Shown: positions 23,545 through 28,605 of the stretch, one piece after another
Layout of the letters: each line of letters opens with the position of its first letter
Numbering within the stretch: position 1 is the stretch's first letter
From: Bacillota bacterium
GTDB lineage: Bacteria; Bacillota; Clostridia; Peptostreptococcales; Anaerovoracaceae
DNA: 28,605 nt
NCBI GenBank assembly: GCA_017534025.1
Contig: JAFWDF010000051.1
Span: forward strand, 1-28,605
Direction of reading: 5' to 3'
Notes under the pieces: model-generated
What the model was told of the DNA's origin: nothing
Seen by the model: the letters and a program-made list of their open reading frames with translations, nothing else
The model's database searches: none
Program-made: the position numbers and the translations under genes

Positions 23545-23610
23545 CATTCCTCTCCACAATATTTGCCGCGCGGACAGACCTGCCTCCTCCGCTTCAGCGG
23601 CACAATAAGA

Positions 23611-23649
23611 AACGGCAGTCCGGTTCCGAAAGGATACCGGTCTGCCGTT
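23611..23649. terminator. Bidirectional hairpin between rnhB and the NifX/MinD operon
   Basis: AACGGCAG-t-CCGGT (23611-23624) pairs with ACCGG-t-CTGCCGTT (23636-23649). On the minus strand TTTCTTATTG follows; on the plus strand only CCTTGC follows. It therefore best fits the end of the minus-strand operon. Confidence 0.6.
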
Positions 23650-23759
23650 CCTTGCTATCAGATGGAAACCCAACTGAATTCACACAAAATTAAAACGAAA
23701 TTCACATATCAAAGAATCAGAACCGCATGCCATCAGGCATTCCGCCCGGTTCCATCCGC

Positions 23760-24131
23760 TCAATGCGCGTGATCATGCTCCCCACATTCATCTGCATGCT
23801 GGTGTTCATGGCAGATGGAACCGGTGGATTCCAATTCTCCACGGAGATACGCTTTCACATTGTCATCCGCATCTCCCTGGACACCGATGATCACTTCCAC
23901 ATCTCTTTCATTAAAAATGTCCACTGCGCCGCCGCCCATACCGCCGGCAATAATAACCTTTGCGCCATTGTCTGCCAGGAAATTCGGCAGAAAGCCCGGC
24001 CTGTGCCCCGGATTCGGAACCGCTTCCTTCGCGGTGATGTTTCCGTTCTCCGTATCGAAAAACAGAAATTGTTCGCAGTGCCCGAAATGGCCTGCCACGG
24101 AATTCCCTTCTGCTGCTACAGCGATTCTCAT
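23760..24131 (-). CDS. NifX/NifB-type dinitrogenase iron-molybdenum cofactor protein with His-rich tail
   Basis: A 123-aa protein of the DiNase FeMo-co fold, whose members (NifX, NafY, NifB C-terminus, orange protein) carry metal clusters. Residues 1-100 show MRIAVAAEGNSVAGHFGHC, where the GHFGHC loop is typical. KVIIAGGMGGGAVDIF follows. The last 17 residues (107-123) hold six His and two Cys, a probable metal-binding tail. The frame is open upstream, but the ATG at 24131 has AAGGAG seven bases ahead and gives the family start. Last gene of the operon, 25 bp after the second ATPase. No nitrogenase genes are present in the window, so a role in nitrogen fixation is not indicated. Confidence 0.9.
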   Translation of the reverse strand: MRIAVAAEGNSVAGHFGHCEQFLFFDTENGNITAKEAVPNPGHRPGFLPNFLADNGAKVIIAGGMGGGAVDIFNERDVEVIIGVQGDADDNVKAYLRGELESTGSICHEHQHADECGEHDHAH

Positions 24132-24156
24132 AGTTTTTCTCCTTTTATACTTTTCC

Positions 24157-25032
24157 TTATTCTGAAAGGTGTAATAAATTGCATACTTCCTGAAATACAG
24201 CCTGCAGCGCGTCCCGCGCCGGGCAGTCAATGTCTGCCAGACTGCGTCCCTCATTAATGGCCCGGGATGCATTTTTATCATACGGGATCACGCCCGCAAA
24301 ATGGATTCCGGTTTCCTCGCAGAAAGACTGGATCGCCCGTGTATTTTCCGGGCTGACGTCCCATTTATTAACACATACTGCCAGTTTCGCCTGTAATGTT
24401 CCGGCGGTTTTCGCCAGGCGTTTCAGATCACTGATCCCGGACAGGCTCGGCTCCGCCACCACCAGCGCCAGATCCATGCCGCTGACCGAAGCTATGACCG
24501 GACAGCCAATACCCGGGGATCCGTCAATAATGGCCAGTTCGGTGTCCGGCGCATGTTTCAGCATGTCCATTTTCACATCCGTGACCAGCTTCCCGGAATT
24601 TCCGCGGCCCATCTTCAGAACGGCGGTAGAGAATACACTCTCCCCTTCCTGCAGGTACAATTCTTTCCTGCCTGCCACATCCGGCATCAGCCGGACGGCA
24701 TCCTGCGGACATACATACGTACAGACGCCGCAGCCTTCACAGGCATATTCATTAATGAAAAAAATATCGTTTTTTTCCACAACCGCGTCAAAGCGGCAAT
24801 GCTTCTGACAGGTTCCGCACCCGATACACAGATCCGGATCGATCACGGCTTTATCGCCGCCCATGAACCGGCTCACCAGAGGCTCCGCGGTCTGTTCCGT
24901 GACCAGATGCAGATTCGGCGCATCCACATCGCAGTCCGCCACCGCCTTTGCCTGTGCAAAGCGCGTAAAAGCCGCCGCTGCGGTAGTTTTTCCGGTTCCG
25001 CCCTTCCCGCTTAAGAGAAGTAGTTTTTTCAT
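24157..25032 (-). CDS. MinD/ParA-type ATPase with inserted ferredoxin domain (second copy)
   Basis: A 291-aa P-loop ATPase. The deviant Walker A is SGKGGTGKTT (residues 8-17), and DCDVDAPNLHL at about 33-43 follows. A two-cluster ferredoxin is inserted at about 60-115, with Cys 69, 72, 75, 79 and 98, 101, 104, 108. LAIIDGSPGIGCPV is the Walker B/switch region. Such pairs of proteins occur beside NifX-fold proteins in anaerobes and are thought to assemble or load metal clusters; the exact reaction is unknown. The start overlaps the previous stop in ATGA and has GGAGG six bases ahead. Confidence 0.9.
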   Translation of the reverse strand: MKKLLLLSGKGGTGKTTAAAAFTRFAQAKAVADCDVDAPNLHLVTEQTAEPLVSRFMGGDKAVIDPDLCIGCGTCQKHCRFDAVVEKNDIFFINEYACEGCGVCTYVCPQDAVRLMPDVAGRKELYLQEGESVFSTAVLKMGRGNSGKLVTDVKMDMLKHAPDTELAIIDGSPGIGCPVIASVSGMDLALVVAEPSLSGISDLKRLAKTAGTLQAKLAVCVNKWDVSPENTRAIQSFCEETGIHFAGVIPYDKNASRAINEGRSLADIDCPARDALQAVFQEVCNLLHLSE

Positions 25033-25934
25033 ACTGCGCCTCCGATCCGGTACGGAGAATCACCTGCAGGTTCCACCTGTGCCGCAATGGTATCCAGAAT
25101 ATCTGCAAACAGCGCACGCATCGCCGGCACTTCCCGGCTCAGCACTTTGCCGTCCGCAAGCAGTGCCGCCATCGCCGGATTGTACGGAATCCGTGCCAGA
25201 ACCGGCAGCTTCTGCTGCCTGCAGAAAGCTTCCAATGGTTCATAAGCTTCATCCACTTTGTTCATAATCACACCGCATGGCAGACCCAGCAGAGACACCA
25301 GCTCATACACCATCTTGAAATTATGAAACCCGAATGCGGTCGGTTCCGCCACCAGGATGCAGTAATCCGCGTCCGTCACACTTTCCATCACACTGCAGGC
25401 ACTGCCCGGCGGGCAGTCAACGACAGTCATCCCGTCTGCCTGTTTCAAAGCTTCCCGGATCACCGGAATACCGGAGGCTTCCCCCGGCTGCAGGCGGCCG
25501 GTCACGATCCGGACCGGGCCGGATACGCCGGTTTCCAGCACGCCGACCTGCTTTGGCACTTCCTGCACAGCATCTTCCGGACAGACCAGAAGGCAGCCGC
25601 CGCAGCTGTGGCATACTTCAGGAAAAACGATCGGCGTTTTACGAATCTGAATCAGCGCATGGTAACGGCAGAAATCCACACATTTCCGGCAGCCGGTGCA
25701 CTTGTCGGCATCGAACGAAGGAAGAAGGGTAAATACCGCGGTTTCCTGTACATCCTCCGGCTTCAGAAACAGGTGTCCGTTGGGTTCCTCTACATCGCAA
25801 TCGATGTAAACGACCTTCCCGAAACGGTTTTCCGCCGTACCCGGCGTACCGGTACCGGTTGCCGCTACCGCCAGATTCACGGCCGCCATCGTCTTGCCGG
25901 CACCGCCCTTCCCGCTCAGACAGGCAATCTTCAT
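25029..25934 (-). CDS. MinD/ParA-type ATPase with inserted ferredoxin domain (first copy)
   Basis: A 301-aa paralogue of the downstream ATPase. Walker A is SGKGGAGKTM (residues 7-16), with an acidic YIDCDVEEPNGHLFL at about 43-57. The ferredoxin insert has Cys 79, 82, 85, 89 and 108, 111, 114, 118. TVVDCPPGSACSV is the switch region and carries two Cys where the partner has DGSPGIGC. It probably forms a heterodimer with the next gene product. The start overlaps the stop of the DUF134-NifX gene in ATGA, so all three genes are translationally coupled. Confidence 0.9.
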   Translation of the reverse strand: MKIACLSGKGGAGKTMAAVNLAVAATGTGTPGTAENRFGKVVYIDCDVEEPNGHLFLKPEDVQETAVFTLLPSFDADKCTGCRKCVDFCRYHALIQIRKTPIVFPEVCHSCGGCLLVCPEDAVQEVPKQVGVLETGVSGPVRIVTGRLQPGEASGIPVIREALKQADGMTVVDCPPGSACSVMESVTDADYCILVAEPTAFGFHNFKMVYELVSLLGLPCGVIMNKVDEAYEPLEAFCRQQKLPVLARIPYNPAMAALLADGKVLSREVPAMRALFADILDTIAAQVEPAGDSPYRIGGAV

Positions 25935-26680
25935 TTTACGCCGTGGAAACCGCCGTGAAACTGTGTGAGTTCCCCGAGCGTTCCTGCCTCCAGCGCCGCC
26001 AGATCATCCGCTGCTGCCTTATTGGCGGATTTGTATATTTTAATGCCGGCCTCCCGGAATACATCGCCGGCATTCTGCCCGCAGCGTACAGTCACCAGCA
26101 CATCCGTACCGTTGTCAATCAGGAACTGCGCAGCCTGCAGTCCTGCACCGCCCTCCGACTGCGCGGCGGGATTTTCCAGAATGGTATCTTCGCCGTTTTC
26201 CCGAAAGAGAAAATACGGCGCACGGCCCAGCACAATACACACGTCTTCTTTATTTTCGTCCAATGGAATCGCAATCCGCATATTTCCATCCTCCTTCTGT
26301 TTCAGAAGCACACAGGTACCCAAACGCCGCCGGCAGCCATCGCAGTCCCTGCGTGCATTCGAACCGTCGCAGATTCGGTAATTCCCGCCCTGAATCCGCA
26401 GCGGCAGTCCCATCACCAGCGCGTCCGCCAGTTTTTTCCGCGCGCTGTTGTAAATGAGCTGTGCAGTGGTTCTTGCTACCTGCATATATGCACTGCATTC
26501 CTCCTGCGATAATCCTTCCCGGTCGATCAGGCGGATGGCTTCATATTCATCCACGGTAAGGTTTATGGTTTCCTCTTCGTCCTGCAGCACGGCTTCCCCT
26601 GTTTCTTCGGTGAATACAGGCCGGAACCCGCCTGTACGCGGCATCTGGCACACTCTTCTGCATTTTCTTGGTCTCGGCAC
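25931..26680 (-). CDS. DUF134 (UPF0251) DNA-binding domain fused to a NifX-fold domain
   Basis: A 249-aa two-domain protein. Residues 1-90 match the UPF0251/DUF134 helix-turn-helix family, with PRPRKCRRVCQMP at the start and TVDEYEAIRLIDREGLSQEE then ARTTAQLIYNSARKKLADAL as the HTH. Residues 104-123 hold four Cys (C104, C113, C116, C123), a likely metal site. From residue 134 a NifX-type domain follows (MRIAIPLDENK). The GTG at 26680 is chosen because GAGGAGGTG at 26687-26695 lies just ahead and the product begins like the family. The upstream ATG at 26719 falls inside the -10 box and cannot be used. The likely role is a regulator whose DNA binding responds to a metal or cofactor state (inference). 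Confidence 0.85.
   Translation of the reverse strand: MPRPRKCRRVCQMPRTGGFRPVFTEETGEAVLQDEEETINLTVDEYEAIRLIDREGLSQEECSAYMQVARTTAQLIYNSARKKLADALVMGLPLRIQGGNYRICDGSNARRDCDGCRRRLGTCVLLKQKEDGNMRIAIPLDENKEDVCIVLGRAPYFLFRENGEDTILENPAAQSEGGAGLQAAQFLIDNGTDVLVTVRCGQNAGDVFREAGIKIYKSANKAAADDLAALEAGTLGELTQFHGGFHGVK
26279..26296 (-). promoter_or_regulatory. Internal Shine-Dalgarno and ATG at the domain junction
   Basis: Inside the DUF134-NifX gene, AAGGAGG (26290-26296 on the minus strand) lies exactly 8 bases before an in-frame ATG (26281-26279). Translation from here would give a free 116-aa NifX-fold protein (25931-26281). Confidence 0.65.
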
Positions 26681-26717
26681 GGCATTCACCTCCTCAGCTT
26701 CTTCTTTTTCTGCATTC

Positions 26718-26746
26718 ATCTTACGCCCGTTTTTGGCATATGTCAA
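26718..26746 (-). promoter_or_regulatory. Promoter of the NifX/MinD operon
   Basis: On the minus strand: perfect TTGACA (26741-26746), a 17-bp spacer and TAAGAT (26718-26723). The RNA start near 26711 leaves a short leader to the GTG start at 26680. Confidence 0.85.
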
Positions 26747-26772
26747 CAATTATTTCGGGCATATGCCAAAAA
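26730..26772. promoter_or_regulatory. Double palindromic operator candidate
   Basis: A perfect 13-bp inverted repeat (26730-26742 with 26760-26772) whose arms each contain a palindrome, GGCATATGTC (26735-26744) and GGCATATGCC (26758-26767), with centres 23 bp apart. The first overlaps the -35 box of the operon promoter. AACAATT also recurs after each copy (26745-26751 and 26771-26777). Confidence 0.75.
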
Positions 26773-26859
26773 CAATTGTTATGTACTGCGCTTTGAATGT
26801 CGTTCCTCCGCTCTTCCTGCCGTGGAATACTGCCGCCTCAAAGTTTTTATAACTCCTTA

Positions 26860-26888
26860 TTGACTTAAGTCACCGCGGAGGATATAAT
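26860..26888 (+). promoter_or_regulatory. tRNA-Thr promoter
   Basis: TTGACT (26860-26865), a 17-bp spacer and perfect TATAAT (26883-26888). The RNA start is predicted near 26895, nine bases before the mature tRNA. Confidence 0.85.
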
Positions 26889-26903
26889 GTTTTCTGCAAA
26901 TGC

Positions 26904-26979
26904 GCTTCTGTGGCTCAGTTGGTAGAGCAGCTCATTCGTAACGAGCAGGTCAGCGGTTCGAGTCCGCTCAGGAGCTCCA
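26904..26979 (+). tRNA. tRNA-Thr (anticodon CGU)
   Basis: A 76-base cloverleaf with encoded CCA. Acceptor GCTTCTG pairs with CAGGAGC (one T-G). The D-stem is GCTC/GAGC. The anticodon loop TTCGTAA gives CGU, reading ACG (Thr). The T-arm AGCGG-TTCGAGT-CCGCT is complete. The last pair of the anticodon stem (31-39) is A-C rather than Watson-Crick. The discriminator base is T. Confidence 0.95.
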
Positions 26980-26989
26980 CAATTGCAGA

Positions 26990-27022
26990 AACCCGCTGCA
27001 CAATCCGTGCAGCGGGTTTTTT
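26990..27022. terminator. Terminator after tRNA-Thr
   Basis: A 12-bp perfect stem (26990-27001 with 27007-27018), a five-base loop and TTTTTT at 27017-27022. On the minus strand TTTCTG follows, so it may also end the converging SLH gene. Confidence 0.9.
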
Positions 27023-27106
27023 ATTGCTTCATCACTTTTCCCCCGGCAATTGGCCGGCTGATTATTTCCAGTCCCCCGCCGGGAAACTCCGCCAGTCCGC
27101 GGGGAA

Positions 27107-28605
27107 CTACGCCATGGCTCTGTACAGGAAGGTCACAATCTGCCCGCGTGTACAAGTGCTGTCCGGACGGAACTGCGTCGGGGATGTCCCTTTGGTAATA
27201 TTATTCTTAACCGCCCAGAGCACGGCATTATAATAATATGCATTCGCCTGAACATCCTCAAACGGATTGTCCGCGTCTCCGGCTGCCGGTGTTCCCTCCG
27301 CTCTGTGCAGGAAGGTTGCCACCTGGCCTCTGGTGCACCCTGCGTCCGGGCTGAAGGTTGTCTTGCTTGTGCCGTCGGTTATTCCCTTTTCCACAGCCCA
27401 GAGCACGGCCTTGTAATAATATTGATCGGCTTTATTATCCGTAAATGGATTCTCCGATGTCTTCGGCTCAGGGGATCCGTTTGCTCTCCACAGGAAGGTG
27501 ACTACCTGCCCGCGGGTGCAGGTGCCGTTCGGATTAAACTGGCGCATGCCGGTTCCGTTTGTGATGCCCTTATCGACCGCCCATTTAACGGCATCCGCAA
27601 AATAAGCGCCTTCCGGAACATCCAGGAACACAGGCATATCCTCTTCCCTTGAACTGATCATAAGATAGCCTTTCCCGTCTGTAACTCTGGCATATCTGGT
27701 AATGTCATCGGTAAACGGCTGCTCTTCAAAGGCTTCCTTAAAAGTGACTTCCTTTTCCGGACCATCTTTACCTACGATATAATGCAGCGGGTCGCCTTCG
27801 CTGATCAGGTTATAGAAATATGCCTGGTAATCCGCACTGATTATTTCCAGTGTGCCGTTCTCGATAATGAGTTTTCCTCCGTTCTGTTTTCTCCCGGTCC
27901 AGCCGACACCCAGACCCAGCCAGTCATTATTCCCGAGATCAATACGGACCTTCGCGTTGCGGATTTCCACGTTTCCGCTCTGTACATCCATGCCGACGCG
28001 TCTGGCGCTGCCGCCAAGATCGCTGGTGCAGTCCACATTGAATTCCCCTCCAAGGAAACGATAACTGCTCAGATAAAGATCATTTTCCTCATCCCCGAAG
28101 TTAAAGTTAAATACAGCATAATTAAAAAAGTTCCCCGCATAATCAAAGTAGTCCGGCTGCTGCACCACATTAATAATGCCGGATTCCACAATCAGATACT
28201 CAGTCTGTATACTGCTGACCGTCAGTGTTCCCGTCCCGGTAATCAGAAGCCAGCCTCTTCCCTCGCCGTACATATCCGCCTGTATATCCAGCAGTTTGTT
28301 ATCGCCGATCAGATTCAGGGTCAGGACATAGTCATCCTCGTCCTCTACCATTTGATTCAAATCCAGCCTGCAGTCTCTATCCTGGAAATTATTTAAAGTC
28401 AGAACAGCTTCTTCCGCATCGTAAGAAACGCCCTGCGGAAAAGCGTCTATAATTTTATCATCGCTGACCAGTTCCTTCATGGAGTCAGGAATCTTTCCAT
28501 CCTTACTCCCCGGATTTCCCATTGAAATGCAGACCTTTTCCGCAATATAATAATCATCTGTTTCCGATGCACAAACCGGCAGTGCCGCCGGCAGGCACAT
28601 AATGA
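27107..28605 (-). CDS. SLH-domain surface protein, 5' end cut by the window
   Basis: About 499 codons are visible. The true start lies beyond 28605, since the first residues (MCLPAALPVCASE) look like the end of a signal peptide. The middle has repeated short strand patterns such as GWLLITGTGTLTVSS, GNVEIRNAKVRIDL and GKLIIENGTLEI, which suggest a right-handed beta-helix like that of clostridial carbohydrate-binding surface proteins (inference). The C-terminal 185 residues or so hold three SLH domains with FxDV..YYYxAVxWAV and CTRGQxVTFL(W/H/Y)R, closely similar to those of the gene at 11962-13800. It converges on the tRNA gene. Confidence 0.88.
   Translation of the reverse strand, partial: IMCLPAALPVCASETDDYYIAEKVCISMGNPGSKDGKIPDSMKELVSDDKIIDAFPQGVSYDAEEAVLTLNNFQDRDCRLDLNQMVEDEDDYVLTLNLIGDNKLLDIQADMYGEGRGWLLITGTGTLTVSSIQTEYLIVESGIINVVQQPDYFDYAGNFFNYAVFNFNFGDEENDLYLSSYRFLGGEFNVDCTSDLGGSARRVGMDVQSGNVEIRNAKVRIDLGNNDWLGLGVGWTGRKQNGGKLIIENGTLEIISADYQAYFYNLISEGDPLHYIVGKDGPEKEVTFKEAFEEQPFTDDITRYARVTDGKGYLMISSREEDMPVFLDVPEGAYFADAVKWAVDKGITNGTGMRQFNPNGTCTRGQVVTFLWRANGSPEPKTSENPFTDNKADQYYYKAVLWAVEKGITDGTSKTTFSPDAGCTRGQVATFLHRAEGTPAAGDADNPFEDVQANAYYYNAVLWAVKNNITKGTSPTQFRPDSTCTRGQIVTFLYRAMA
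27488..27508. repeat. SLH-module nucleotide repeat, copy 2
   Basis: Identical over 21 bases to 12349-12369, within the SLH-coding part of the second surface-protein gene. Confidence 0.8.

Noticed and set aside
26681..26749. Longer start for the DUF134-NifX gene (ATG at 26719 or 26749)
   Set aside because: The ATG at 26719 lies within the -10 box and the one at 26749 upstream of the promoter, so neither would be on the transcript. GTG at 26680 has a perfect SD.
1..28605. CRISPR array or cas genes, suggested by the WYL protein
   Set aside because: No regularly spaced direct repeats and no Cas-like open frame are visible in the window.

Overview
The window looks like chromosomal DNA of an anaerobic, Gram-positive-type Clostridia/Eubacteriales organism, with a moderately GC-rich coding bias. 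The evidence is SLH-anchored surface proteins, AGGAGG-type ribosome binding sites, valS-folC and rbgA-rnhB gene pairs, ferredoxin-type enzymes and strong sigma-A promoters. The exact genus cannot be read from the sequence. The left edge carries an IS200-type insertion element. The right edge cuts through an SLH-protein gene.

Layout. 1-700: IS200/IS605-type element with an intact Y1 transposase between two 19-base hairpins. 775-1865: DUF6506-like gene and NAD(P)H-hydrate epimerase (nnrE) in one minus-strand operon. 1985-4915: molybdate ABC importer in the order modB-modC-modA, with a palindrome in its promoter. 5103-6179: a cytosolic leucine-rich-repeat protein with an elaborate upstream region. 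6178-11838: tightly overlapping minus-strand operon valS-folC-lipid kinase-GNAT acetyltransferase. 11870-15043: ferredoxin-type aldo/keto reductase and an SLH surface protein. 15095-16139: stand-alone purC. 16192-19098: rtcB RNA ligase divergent from a WYL-domain regulator, which is followed by a Nudix hydrolase. 19111-21869: SH3b membrane-anchored protein, MFS transporter and a small membrane protein. 21895-23544: rbgA-rnhB. 23611-26772: a four-gene operon with a DUF134-NifX fusion, two MinD-type ATPases each carrying a ferredoxin insert, and a NifX-like protein with a His-rich tail. 26860-27022: tRNA-Thr(CGU) with promoter and terminator. 27107-28605: a second SLH protein, truncated by the window end.

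The most interesting region is 23760-26772. It resembles the poorly understood 'orange protein' type of system, in which NifX-fold proteins work with paired MinD/ferredoxin ATPases. Its first gene fuses a DNA-binding domain to a NifX-fold domain. It also has a textbook Shine-Dalgarno and ATG exactly at the domain junction, so one gene may make both a regulator fusion and a free cofactor-binding domain. The promoter carries two GGCATATG(C/T)C palindromes 23 bp apart, which suggests autoregulation. A molybdate importer lies in the same window and could supply the metal, but that link is inference. The second notable system is the divergent rtcB / RHH-WYL regulator pair, with a fully consensus promoter and a direct repeat between the two genes.
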